Shown one piece after another: positions 1 through 7,613 of a DNA stretch of 41,743 nt. The stretch is from CAZAEL01 sp964484135 (GTDB lineage: Bacteria > Elusimicrobiota > Elusimicrobia > FEN-1173), in assembly GCA_964484135.1 (NCBI GenBank), contig CAZAEL010000019.1, positions 1-41,743 of the forward strand. Reading direction: 5' to 3'. A model generated the notes under the pieces. That model had not been told where the DNA came from and did no database searches. It saw nothing but the letters and a program-made list of their open reading frames with translations. The first letter of the stretch is position 1; each line of letters starts with the position of its first letter. A program made the position numbers and the translations under genes.

Positions 1-2
1 CC

Positions 3-833
3 CAGTCCAAGGTGTCCGGCGCGCCCATCGAGAAGTACCGCATGCTGTCCGCCGAGGAGGTGCTGGCCTGCGCGGAGCGCGCCGTGCAGCTGAAGGCCGC
101 GCGCCTCTGCCTGGTGGCGTCCATGCGCGGGCCTTCGGACCGGGACGTGGACAAGGTGGCCGAGGCGGTGCGGACCGTGAAGGCCAAGTATCCCCAGCTG
201 GAGATCTGCGCCTGCCTGGGCCTCTTGAACGAGGGCCAGGCCGAGGCCCTCAAGGAGTCCGGGGTCATGGCGTACAACCACAACCTCAACACCAGCGAGC
301 GTTTCTACGGCGACGTCTGCGGCACCCACGGCTTCGCGGACCGGCTGGCGACCGTGGAGCGGGCCCACGCCGGCGGGCTCTCCGCCTGCTCCGGCGCCAT
401 CTTCGGCATGGGGGAATCCCCGGAAGACGTCCTCGACGTGGCGTTCCGTTTGCGGGACCTGAAGGTGGAGTCCATCCCGGTGAACTTCCTCGTTCCGGTC
501 AAGGGCACGCCCCTGGCGGACCGGGGACGGTTGACCCCCCTGCTGTGCCTCAAGATCCTCTGCCTGTTCCGGCTGCTCTGTCCGGCGGCGGAGCTGCGCA
601 TGGCCGCGGGCCGGGAGCTGCACCTGCGCGGCCTCCAGCCCCTGGGCCTGTACGCGGCCAATTCGCTGTTCATCGGCGACTATTTGACCACCCAGGGACA
701 GCCCTCCTCCGCCGATCTGGAGATGATCCGCGACCTGGGTTTCGAGCCCGTGGGGGACGTGTCCGCCTCCGCCGAGCCGGCCCTGCCCGAACGGGTGGCC
801 TTCACCTCCCGCCGGGAGCGGTTGACGCGCTAG
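3..833 (+). CDS. bioB: Biotin synthase BioB, C-terminal part (5' end outside window)
   Basis: Radical-SAM enzyme that inserts sulfur into dethiobiotin, the last step of biotin synthesis. The reading frame is open to the left edge and begins with residues typical of the stretch right after the radical-SAM CxxxCxxC motif, so that motif lies outside the window. Conserved BioB pieces are visible in order: a Cys in RLCLVAS and a Cys in EICACLG (two ligands of the second, 2Fe-2S cluster), a Cys in LSACSGAIFGMGES (third ligand) and the Arg of LRMAAGRE (fourth ligand), then ANSLFIGDYLTTQG near the end. It is followed after 4 bases by a FabG-like gene, so both are probably one transcript. The partial state comes from the window edge; no damage is seen. 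Confidence 0.95.
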   Translation, partial: QSKVSGAPIEKYRMLSAEEVLACAERAVQLKAARLCLVASMRGPSDRDVDKVAEAVRTVKAKYPQLEICACLGLLNEGQAEALKESGVMAYNHNLNTSERFYGDVCGTHGFADRLATVERAHAGGLSACSGAIFGMGESPEDVLDVAFRLRDLKVESIPVNFLVPVKGTPLADRGRLTPLLCLKILCLFRLLCPAAELRMAAGRELHLRGLQPLGLYAANSLFIGDYLTTQGQPSSADLEMIRDLGFEPVGDVSASAEPALPERVAFTSRRERLTR

Positions 834-837
834 CCGC

Positions 838-1557
838 ATGAACGTCCTGGTCACCGGCGCGGGCCGGGGCATCGGGCGCGCCATCGCCCTGGCCTTCGGC
901 CGGGACGGCCACCGCGTCATGCTCGGGTACCGTTCCCGCCGGGCCGAGGCGGAGGCGGCGCTGGCGGCCCTGCGTGAGCAGGGGGCCGAGGCCGACCTGT
1001 GCGAGGCCGACGTGTCCAAACCCGCCCAGGCCCAGGCCCTGGTGGAGGCCGCGGCCCGGCGGTGGGGCTCCCTCGACGGCCTCATCAACAACGCGGGCGT
1101 CACCCGCGACCGCACCATCCTCAAGATGTCCGACGACGAATGGGGGGACGTGATCGACGTCAACCTGAGCGGCGCCTTCTGGTGCCTCCGGGCCGCGGCC
1201 CAGGTCATGACCCGGCAGAAGAACGGGTTCATCGTCAACATCGCCTCCCTCATGGGCCTGCGCGGCGGGTACGGCTGCGCCAACTACGCCGCCTCCAAGG
1301 CGGGCCTCATCGGCCTGACCAAGTCCGCCGCCCGGGAACTGGGCCGCTTCAACGTGCGCGTCAACGCGGTCCTGCCGGGTTACCATCCCACGGAGATGAA
1401 CGCCTCCCTGCCCCCGGAGCAAGTCGAAAAGATCCGGGAGGAGCACGCCCTGGGCCGTTTCCCGGACCTGGAGGAGCTGGCCCGCTTCGTGCTGAACATC
1501 GCCAAGCAGAAATCCGCATCCGGCCAGGTGTTCAATTTTGAATCCCGCGTGGTGTAG
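838..1557 (+). CDS. FabG-like 3-oxoacyl-ACP reductase (SDR family) in the biotin cluster
   Basis: Short-chain dehydrogenase/reductase of 239 residues, the usual length for FabG. It has the NADP(H) motif TGAGRGIG at residues 6-13, NNAG at 84-87, Asn109, and the catalytic set Ser137, Tyr150 and Lys154, so it should be active. The family reduces 3-oxoacyl-ACP during fatty-acid elongation. Lying 4 bases after bioB and upstream of a ketosynthase and bioF, it probably serves the pimeloyl chain of biotin rather than general lipid synthesis; that is inference. It could be the cell's ordinary FabG or a reductase for another substrate. The ATG at 838 puts the Rossmann strand at residue 2, as is usual. 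Confidence 0.85.
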   Translation: MNVLVTGAGRGIGRAIALAFGRDGHRVMLGYRSRRAEAEAALAALREQGAEADLCEADVSKPAQAQALVEAAARRWGSLDGLINNAGVTRDRTILKMSDDEWGDVIDVNLSGAFWCLRAAAQVMTRQKNGFIVNIASLMGLRGGYGCANYAASKAGLIGLTKSAARELGRFNVRVNAVLPGYHPTEMNASLPPEQVEKIREEHALGRFPDLEELARFVLNIAKQKSASGQVFNFESRVV

Positions 1558-1567
1558 TTTTGCCGGG

Positions 1568-1626
1568 GTGCTTGGCCAAAGTCAAAGTGCCAGCGGCACT
1601 TTGGGGGCTTTGGCCTGCTTAAGCAC
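1568..1626 (+). other. Large nested inverted repeat after the FabG-like gene
   Basis: Three nested complementary segments: GTGCTT (1568-1573) with AAGCAC (1621-1626), GGCCAAAG (1574-1581) with CTTTGGCC (1608-1615), and AAAGTGCC (1584-1591) with GGCACTTT (1595-1602) around the loop AGC. No T-run follows, so it is not a classic intrinsic terminator. It may end or process the bioB transcript, or be part of an inserted repeat. Confidence 0.7.
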
Positions 1627-1722
1627 GGACGCGAGTTCGTGAGCGCCCAGGCCCGGAGCGGCTTTCCAATAATGATTTCGTGCCGCGGAGGGGCCCGCCC
1701 CCTGGCCTTCGGCCTTGCGGCC

Positions 1723-1772
1723 CTGGGCGCATTCGCGCCCGTCGCAGACGGCTGCCGCTGGCGGCCGCGACC
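1723..1772 (+). repeat. Two-hairpin intergenic element, copy A
   Basis: Hairpin 1 is GGGCGC-ATTC-GCGCCC (1725-1740). Hairpin 2 follows at once: GTCG (1741-1744), CAGA, CGGCTGCC (1749-1756), loop GCT, GGCGGCCG (1760-1767), CGAC (1768-1771). A second copy with the same plan lies at 11731-11777. Between the copies, stem pair 3 of hairpin 2 changes from G-C to C-G and pair 5 from T.G to T-A, so the fold is kept while the sequence changes. The rest of the 261-bp gap 1558-1818 holds the inverted repeat at 1568-1626 and no gene I can support. Confidence 0.7.
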
Positions 1773-1818
1773 CCCAAAAATCCTCGTCTCATAGCGCCTG
1801 CACGGGGTCAGGCACATC

Positions 1819-2931
1819 ATGTCATTACAGGATCATCAAAGGATCGTGGTCACGGGGATCGGGCTGGTCACGCCCCTGGGCGCGGACCGGGAGACATCTT
1901 GGAAGAACCTCCTGGACGGACGATCCGGCGTGGCCGATGACCGGGCCCGCGCGCCCGTCCCCGCGGGCGACGGGCCCCGCGCCGCGGACCTGGCGCTCCT
2001 CGCCGCCCGGGAGGCCCTGGCCCAGAGCGGCCATCCGTTTTCCGGGCCGGGCGAACGCTGGGGCTGCGCGCTGAGCTGCAGCAAGCCTCTGCTGGAAGGG
2101 GCCGGCCCCGGCGTCCGCGCCCTGCCGCCGGAGACGGTGCCGCAGGCCGCAGCCCGGGCGCATCACATCGGCGGCCCGGTGGTCAACTTTTCTTCGGCCT
2201 GCGCCACGGGCCTGCAGTCCGTCATGGCGGCGGCGGAGTGGGTCCGCGAGGGCCGCTGCGACTTCGTCCTGGCCGGGGCGTCGGAATCCTCCCTCCATCC
2301 GCTGTACCTTTCCGGTTTCTCGCAAATGGGCGTGCTGTCGCCGGACCACCGCGTGCGGCCCTTTGACCGGCGCCGCAACGGCTTCGTGATCGGCGAGGGC
2401 GCGGCCGCCTTCGTGGTGGAGAGCCTGGCCTCCGCCCGCCGGCGCGGCGCGCCTGTTTTGGGGGAGCTTTTGGGATGGGACTTCGCCTGCGACGCCTCCC
2501 ACGCGACCCGCTTCAATTCCGACGGCCGGAAGATCGCCCGCAGCCTGGCCCGCGCCCTGGAGCGGGCCGGGCTCTCCCCCGCGGACGTGGATTACGTGAA
2601 CGCCCACGGCACCGCCACGCTCTTGAACGACCGGCTGGAGGCGCTGGCGCTGGAAAGCCTTTTCCGGGGCGCCCGCCGCCCCAAAGTGTCGTCCACCAAG
2701 GGGGCCACGGGGCATCTGCTGGGCGCCACCGGCGCGGTGGAGCTGGCCTTCTGCCTTTTGGGCCTGCGGGACCGGCGGCTGCCGCCCACCCTGCATCTGG
2801 AAGACCCGGAAACCGACGGGCTGGATTTCCTGCCGGGCCGTTCCCGCGATTGGGACGCCCGGACGGCGGCCGCGCTCTCCTTCGGCTTCGGCGGGTCCAT
2901 CGCTTCGCTGGCCGCGGGCCGGTCGTCGTGA
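1819..2931 (+). CDS. FabF-like beta-ketoacyl-ACP synthase in the biotin cluster
   Basis: Condensing enzyme of the KAS I/II type, 370 residues (FabF is usually near 410; the shortening lies before the active-site Cys). The Cys-His-His triad is complete: Cys128 in SSACATG, His263 in NAHGTAT and His299 in GATGHLLGATGA, with Lys294. The family extends acyl-ACP by two carbons from malonyl-ACP. Its stop overlaps the GTG start of bioF (GTGA), so the two are translationally coupled, and a role in building the pimeloyl-ACP used by BioF is the natural inference. It is not BioZ, which is KAS III-like with a Cys-His-Asn set. The start ATG at 1819 places VVTGIG at residue 10, as in FabF. Confidence 0.85.
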   Translation: MSLQDHQRIVVTGIGLVTPLGADRETSWKNLLDGRSGVADDRARAPVPAGDGPRAADLALLAAREALAQSGHPFSGPGERWGCALSCSKPLLEGAGPGVRALPPETVPQAAARAHHIGGPVVNFSSACATGLQSVMAAAEWVREGRCDFVLAGASESSLHPLYLSGFSQMGVLSPDHRVRPFDRRRNGFVIGEGAAAFVVESLASARRRGAPVLGELLGWDFACDASHATRFNSDGRKIARSLARALERAGLSPADVDYVNAHGTATLLNDRLEALALESLFRGARRPKVSSTKGATGHLLGATGAVELAFCLLGLRDRRLPPTLHLEDPETDGLDFLPGRSRDWDARTAAALSFGFGGSIASLAAGRSS

Positions 2932-4109
2932 CCTCCCTCCCGCCGCCGTCTTCCTCCCTGTTCGGGCCGCGGCTCCAGGCCCTGAAGGACAGCCACCTGT
3001 ACCGCGCCCTGCGCGTCCTGCAGTCCGCGCCTTCCGCCCGCGTGACCCTGGAAGGCCGGGTTTTCCTGAACTTCGCCTCCAACAATTACCTGGGCCTGGC
3101 CGCGGACGCGCGGCTGAAGCGGGCGGCCCAGGCCGCCCTAGAGCAATGGGGCGCGGGCGCCACCGCTTCCCGCCTCCTGGGCGGGACCCTGGAGATCCAC
3201 GGGCGTTTGGAGGAAAGGCTGGCCGCCTTCAAGGGGACCGAGGCCGCGGCCGTGTTCCCCTCGGGCTATCACGTGAACACGGGGCTTTTGCCCGCGCTGG
3301 CGGAGGCGGGGGACGCGCTGGTCCTGGACCGGCTCTGCCACGCGTCGCTGGTGGACGGGGCCCGCCTCTCCCGCGCCGCGTTGCGGGTGTTCCGCCACAA
3401 CGACCCGTCGGACCTGGAGAAGGTGTTGAAACGGCTGCCGGCCCGGGGACGGCGATGGATCGTCACGGAAAGCGTCTTTTCCATGGACGGCGACGCCGCC
3501 CCCTTGCGGGAGATCGTGGACGTGGCGCGGCGGCACGGCGCGCGCACGTACGTGGACGAGGCCCACGCCACGGGCGTGTACGGCCCCGAGGGGCGGGGCT
3601 GGGTCAACGCCCTGGGGCTGGAAAAAGAGGTGGACGTGTGCATGGGGACCCTGTCCAAGGCCCTCGGGAGCCAGGGCGGGTTCGCCTGCGGAAGCCGGGA
3701 GCTGGTGGACTGGATCCGGAACCGCTGCCGGTCCTTCCTCTATTCCACGGCCCTGTCTCCGGCGTCCCTGGCCGCGGCGTCGGCGGCCCTGGACGTCTGC
3801 CTGTCGGAGCCGGCGCGGCGGGAAAAACTTTTCGCCTTGAGCGGGCGTCTGCGGAAGGGGCTTGGGCGGCTTCGCGGAGACGCCACCGGGGGACACGGCG
3901 ACGGGCCCATCGTGCCTTTCCTGGTGGGATCCGAGGCCGCGACGCTGGAGCTGTCCCGGCGCCTTTGGGACGGCGGGGTCTTCGCGCCGGCGGTGCGCCC
4001 GCCCACGGTGCCCAAGGGCACGTCCCGCGTCCGGTTTTCCGTCACCGCGGAACATTCGGAACAAGACATCGACAGGGTGCTGGACGTCCTGGAGACGGCC
4101 TCCCCGTGA
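2928..4109 (+). CDS. bioF: 8-amino-7-oxononanoate synthase BioF
   Basis: PLP-dependent enzyme that condenses pimeloyl-ACP (or -CoA) with alanine to 8-amino-7-oxononanoate. The protein is 393 residues, the usual length. Visible hallmarks are NFASNNYLGL, GATASRLLGGT, the cofactor Asp in YVDEAHATGVYG and the PLP lysine Lys244 in GTLSKALGSQGG. The GTG start overlaps the stop of the ketosynthase gene (GTGA), and the stop overlaps the GTG of bioD in the same way, which implies coupled translation. The same frame stays open far upstream inside the ketosynthase gene, but that part has no BioF similarity and is only high-GC open frame. Confidence 0.95.
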   Translation: MTSLPPPSSSLFGPRLQALKDSHLYRALRVLQSAPSARVTLEGRVFLNFASNNYLGLAADARLKRAAQAALEQWGAGATASRLLGGTLEIHGRLEERLAAFKGTEAAAVFPSGYHVNTGLLPALAEAGDALVLDRLCHASLVDGARLSRAALRVFRHNDPSDLEKVLKRLPARGRRWIVTESVFSMDGDAAPLREIVDVARRHGARTYVDEAHATGVYGPEGRGWVNALGLEKEVDVCMGTLSKALGSQGGFACGSRELVDWIRNRCRSFLYSTALSPASLAAASAALDVCLSEPARREKLFALSGRLRKGLGRLRGDATGGHGDGPIVPFLVGSEAATLELSRRLWDGGVFAPAVRPPTVPKGTSRVRFSVTAEHSEQDIDRVLDVLETASP

Positions 4110-4807
4110 ACCGCCCCGCCGGAATCTTCGTCACGGGCACGGACACGGGCGTGGGGAAAACCCTGGTGTCCTGCCTCCTGGTCCGGGCCCTGCGCCGCCT
4201 CAACGTGCGGGTGGGGGTGATGAAGCCCTATGCCGGCGGCGGATGGCAGGACGCCCGCGCCCTGAGAAAGGCCGCCGGCCTTGAGGGACCTTTGGAAGCC
4301 GTCTGCCCCCTGTACGACCCGCGTCCGGCCGCGCCCCTGGCCGCGCGGCTGCGGCCCCTGCCGGGCCGTCCCGGCCCGGGGCCCTTCAAGAAGGCCCTCC
4401 GGGTTTTCCGCGCCTGGCAAAGGCGCCGTCCTTTCCTGGTGGTGGAGGGCATCGGCGGCGCGCTGGTCCCCTTGGAGGGCAAGCTCTCCGTGGCGGACAT
4501 GGCCCGCCGCATGGGCCTGCCGGTCTGGGTGGTGGCCCGCCCGGGCCTGGGGACCTTGAACCACACCCTGCTGACCGTGGAGGCGCTGGAGCGCCGCGGC
4601 CTCGCGGTGGAGCGGGTGGTGTTGAGCGGGTACCGGGGCCGGTCCTTCGTGGAGAAGACCAACCTCCTGATTTTGCAACGCCTCCTTCGAAAGCCTATAA
4701 TGACGTTGCCGATCCTGAAAAACGCCGGCGCCCGGGAAAGGGAAGCCCGGCGCCTGGCCGGCGACATCCGCAAGGCGTGGGGTTTGGCTTCCGACCCCCG
4801 GAGTTGA
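4106..4807 (+). CDS. bioD: Dethiobiotin synthetase BioD
   Basis: ATP-dependent carboxylase that closes the ureido ring of 7,8-diaminononanoate to give dethiobiotin. The 233-residue protein has the P-loop GTDTGVGKT at 11-19, KPYAGGG (family usually KPVASG), the VEGIGGALVPL segment and the NHTLLTVEAL segment. The GTG start at 4106 overlaps the bioF stop by four bases. A perfect-looking sigma-70-type promoter lies inside its 3' part (4673-4701) and may give bioA and the genes after it extra transcription. The substrate loop differs slightly from E. coli BioD, but the overall identity is clear. Confidence 0.92.
   Translation: MNRPAGIFVTGTDTGVGKTLVSCLLVRALRRLNVRVGVMKPYAGGGWQDARALRKAAGLEGPLEAVCPLYDPRPAAPLAARLRPLPGRPGPGPFKKALRVFRAWQRRRPFLVVEGIGGALVPLEGKLSVADMARRMGLPVWVVARPGLGTLNHTLLTVEALERRGLAVERVVLSGYRGRSFVEKTNLLILQRLLRKPIMTLPILKNAGAREREARRLAGDIRKAWGLASDPRS
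4673..4701 (+). promoter_or_regulatory. Internal sigma-70-type promoter candidate upstream of bioA
   Basis: TTGCAA (4673-4678), 17-base spacer, TATAAT (4696-4701). The -10 box is the full consensus, rare by chance in DNA this GC-rich. It lies inside bioD, 111 bases before the bioA start, and could uncouple bioA and the two diguanylate cyclases from the rest of the biotin transcript. Not tested here. Confidence 0.55.
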
Positions 4808-4812
4808 GCTTG

Positions 4813-6285
4813 ATGAACCGCGCTTCCGCCCATTCGCTTTTGTCCCGCTGGGACAAAAAACATCTCTGGCACCCTTTCACCCAGCAGGCCGAATGGGAAA
4901 AGGGCTCGCCCCTCATCGTCCGCTCCGCCAAAGGGTCTTTTTTCACGGACCTGCGGGGCCGGCGTTATCTGGACGGGGTCTCCTCCCTTTGGGTCACGAC
5001 CCACGGGCACCGGGAGCCGGCCCTGGACCGGGCCGTGGTCCGCCAGCTCGGGAAGATGGCCCACACCACGTTCCTGGGGCTGAGCCACGAGCCGGCCATC
5101 CGCCTGGGCCGCCTCTTGAGCCGGCTGGCCCCGCCGGGCCTGACCCGCGTGTTCTATTCCGACAACGGCGCCACCGCCGTGGAGGTGGCCCTGAAGATGG
5201 CGTACCAATATTGGAGGCAGACCCGGGGCGGGGGAGGGCGCACGGAGTTCCTGGCCCTGCGGAATTCCTACCACGGCGACACCCTGGGCGCGGTGTCCGT
5301 GGGTGGCATCGGGCTTTTCCACGGGCTTTTCCGCCCCCTCCTGTTCAAGGCCCGTTTCGCCATGAGCCCCCACTGCTACCGGTGCCCGCACCGCCGGCGG
5401 CCCTGCGACGGCCGTTTCCGCCCGGAAGGGCCGGGCGAGGCGCTTCCCGCCCCCAAGCCCGGGGATTTCCGCGCCGAGACCGGATGCCGGTGGGAATGCC
5501 TGGGGAGCGTGGAATCCGTTTTCAAAGCCCGCGGGCGGCGGCTGGCCGCCATGGTGGTGGAGCCCCTGGTGCAGGGCGCCGCGGGCATGATCGTGGCCCC
5601 GCCCGGTTATTTGAAGGGGGTGGAACGGCTCTGCCGGCGCCACGGGGTCCTGCTCATCGCGGACGAGGTGGCCACGGGCTTCGGCCGCACCGGCGCCATG
5701 TTCGCGGTCCAGCGCGAAGGCGTCCGGCCGGATTTTCTGTGCGCGGCCAAGTCCGTCACCGGCGGGTACCTGCCCCTGGCCGCCACCCTCACGTCGGAAA
5801 AAATCTACCGGGCTTTCCTGGGCCGGCACGGGGCGTTCAAGACCTTTTTCCACGGGCACACGTACACCGCCAACCCCCTGGCCTGCGCCGCGGCCCTGGC
5901 CAACCTGGGGCTTTACCGCTCCCGGCGGCTCTTGTCCGTCCTGCGGCCCAAGATCGCGCGTTTGACGGAAGGGCTCAAGGCCCTCCGCGCCCTGCCCGCG
6001 GTGGGCGACGTGCGGCAGATGGGGTTCATGGCCGGGGTGGAACTCGTGCGGGACAAAAAAACCGGGCGGCCTTTCCCCGTTTCCTGGCGCGCGGGCCGGC
6101 GGGTCTGTCAGGCCGCGCATCGGCGCGGGGTGTGGCTGCGGCCCCTGGGCGACGTGGTGGTGGTCCTGCCGCCGCTCGGCATCTCCCTCAAGGACCTGGA
6201 GCGGCTCTTGACCGTGCTGCGGGAATCCGTTGAAGAAACCGCCGCGGCCTGGGAGCGGGGGTCCGCGGAACGGAGGGCCGCGTGA
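4813..6285 (+). CDS. bioA: Adenosylmethionine-8-amino-7-oxononanoate aminotransferase BioA
   Basis: PLP-dependent class III aminotransferase that makes 7,8-diaminononanoate, the substrate of BioD. The ATG at 4813 is chosen because GGAG lies at 4800-4803 with a 9-base gap; an earlier in-frame ATG at 4777 would only add residues overlapping bioD. Of 490 residues, the hallmarks are HLWHPFTQ at the N-terminus, NSYHGDTLGA, Asp284 in ADEVATGFGRTG, PLP Lys313 in AAKSVTGGYLPLA and HGHTYTANPLAC. Residues 188-229 form a longer Cys-containing insertion (Cys188, 191, 198, 225, 229); related BioA proteins have a shorter Cys-rich loop there. Its stop overlaps the GTG of the next gene, so a diguanylate cyclase is in the same operon. 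Confidence 0.94.
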   Translation: MNRASAHSLLSRWDKKHLWHPFTQQAEWEKGSPLIVRSAKGSFFTDLRGRRYLDGVSSLWVTTHGHREPALDRAVVRQLGKMAHTTFLGLSHEPAIRLGRLLSRLAPPGLTRVFYSDNGATAVEVALKMAYQYWRQTRGGGGRTEFLALRNSYHGDTLGAVSVGGIGLFHGLFRPLLFKARFAMSPHCYRCPHRRRPCDGRFRPEGPGEALPAPKPGDFRAETGCRWECLGSVESVFKARGRRLAAMVVEPLVQGAAGMIVAPPGYLKGVERLCRRHGVLLIADEVATGFGRTGAMFAVQREGVRPDFLCAAKSVTGGYLPLAATLTSEKIYRAFLGRHGAFKTFFHGHTYTANPLACAAALANLGLYRSRRLLSVLRPKIARLTEGLKALRALPAVGDVRQMGFMAGVELVRDKKTGRPFPVSWRAGRRVCQAAHRRGVWLRPLGDVVVVLPPLGISLKDLERLLTVLRESVEETAAAWERGSAERRAA

Positions 6286-7613
6286 CGCAGAAGCCCGGGC
6301 GCTGGGTCTTTTTCCTCCTTTTCCTTTCCTACCTGGTGTTGTGCTTCACCCTCCTTTTGGCGCCGGAACGCGGGACCTTTCTCCTTCCGTTCCTCGGCGT
6401 CTTGATCGTTCTGGTGGCCTGGTGGATCGGCCCCGGCGTTTCCGCGCTCCTGGTCCTGGTGGCCACCCTGGTGGGGCTGGGGTTGTGGTCCCAGTGGCCC
6501 GAGGGGGAGCGGGCCTTTCTCCTGGGCCAGCTGGCGCAGCTGTGGGTCCTTTGGTTCTTCCTGCGGGAGAGGGACCGGCGGCTGTTCCAGGACCGCCAAG
6601 AACGGAACGCGGCCCTTCAGTCCGAGGAAAAGCGCCTGGCGGAGCTGCAGAAGGACGTGGACTACCGCCGCCGGCGCGCGCAGGAGGTCAAGGCCCAATC
6701 GTCCCAGCGCCAGCGGCTGGCGGACTGCGCCAAGGACCTGGGCGCGGTGCTGGACCCGTCGGAGATCCAGAACCGGCTGGTGCAATGGACCCAGAAATCC
6801 TTCCCGGACGCGCGGGGGTTCCTCTCGGGCCTGACCGAGGCGGACCCGGTGGACGCCTGGGTGCTGCAGCGGCGCCAGCCGCTCCTGTGCGAGGACCTGT
6901 CCGGACACCGGTTCTTCCAAAACGCCCGGGTGGAGCCGGGCACGCGATGCCTCATGGTGGCCCCCCTGTGGGTGGAAAACAAAATCTTCGGCGGCCTGCG
7001 GGTGGAAAGCCCCGCGCCCCGGCGGTTCCACCGCGGCGACGTGCGGGTGCTGGACGCCCTGGCCACCATGGCCTCCCTGGCCCTGGACAACGCGGTGCTG
7101 TACCACCGCATCGAGGCCCTGGCCGTGCGCGACGGCCTCACCGGGCTGTTCACGCACCGGGCCTTTGAGGAGCGGCTGGCCGAGGAGCTCCTGCGGGCCG
7201 GCCGGTACCGGTACGCGGTGAGCCTGATCATGCTGGACGTGGACCATTTCAAGAAGGTGAACGACACCCACGGCCACGCCGCGGGCGACGAGGTGCTGCG
7301 GCGGCTTTCCCGGCGGCTCCTGTCCCTGGCCCGGCCCGTGGACATGCCGGCCCGGTACGGCGGGGAGGAATTCTGCCTGCTTTTGGCGGAGACGGACCGG
7401 GACAGGGCCGCGCAGGTGGCCGAGGGTTTCCGCCGCGACATGGAAAGCGAACGGTTCCTGTCCGACGGCCGGCCCTTCCAGGTGACGGTGAGCGCGGGCG
7501 TGGCCGCGTACCCGGCCGAGGCCACCACGCCGCCCCAATTGGTGCGGGCCGCGGACCAGCGCCTGTACCGCGCCAAGAACCAGGGACGCAACCGGGTGGT
7601 GGCGGAGGGATGA
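6282..7613 (+). CDS. Membrane GAF-GGDEF diguanylate cyclase (with inhibitory site)
   Basis: Predicted to make cyclic di-GMP from two GTP. The N-terminal 95 residues hold about four membrane segments, residues 95-145 look coiled-coil, then come a GAF-like sensor (about 150-275) and a GGDEF domain (about 283-440). The active-site motif is GGEEF at 360-364, and the product-inhibition site R351-P-V-D354 lies exactly five residues before it, so both catalysis and feedback control are expected. The GTG start overlaps the bioA stop (GTGA), and the stop overlaps the start of a second diguanylate cyclase. Why c-di-GMP genes follow biotin genes is not clear; shared transcription may be incidental. Confidence 0.9.
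   Translation: MTQKPGRWVFFLLFLSYLVLCFTLLLAPERGTFLLPFLGVLIVLVAWWIGPGVSALLVLVATLVGLGLWSQWPEGERAFLLGQLAQLWVLWFFLRERDRRLFQDRQERNAALQSEEKRLAELQKDVDYRRRRAQEVKAQSSQRQRLADCAKDLGAVLDPSEIQNRLVQWTQKSFPDARGFLSGLTEADPVDAWVLQRRQPLLCEDLSGHRFFQNARVEPGTRCLMVAPLWVENKIFGGLRVESPAPRRFHRGDVRVLDALATMASLALDNAVLYHRIEALAVRDGLTGLFTHRAFEERLAEELLRAGRYRYAVSLIMLDVDHFKKVNDTHGHAAGDEVLRRLSRRLLSLARPVDMPARYGGEEFCLLLAETDRDRAAQVAEGFRRDMESERFLSDGRPFQVTVSAGVAAYPAEATTPPQLVRAADQRLYRAKNQGRNRVVAEG

Noticed and set aside
2475..2927. Possible N-terminal extension of BioF inside the ketosynthase gene
   Set aside because: The upstream translation is Arg/Pro/Gly-rich with no similarity to any enzyme, and the GTG at 2928 gives a normal-length BioF with a typical stop/start overlap.
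1819..2931. Ketosynthase as BioZ
   Set aside because: BioZ is KAS III-like with a Cys-His-Asn triad; this protein has the Cys-His-His set and sequence order of FabF.
3146..4105. Possible fusion of BioD to an upstream domain
   Set aside because: The frame is open upstream only because of base composition; the BioD P-loop starts 10 residues after GTG 4106, as in normal BioD.
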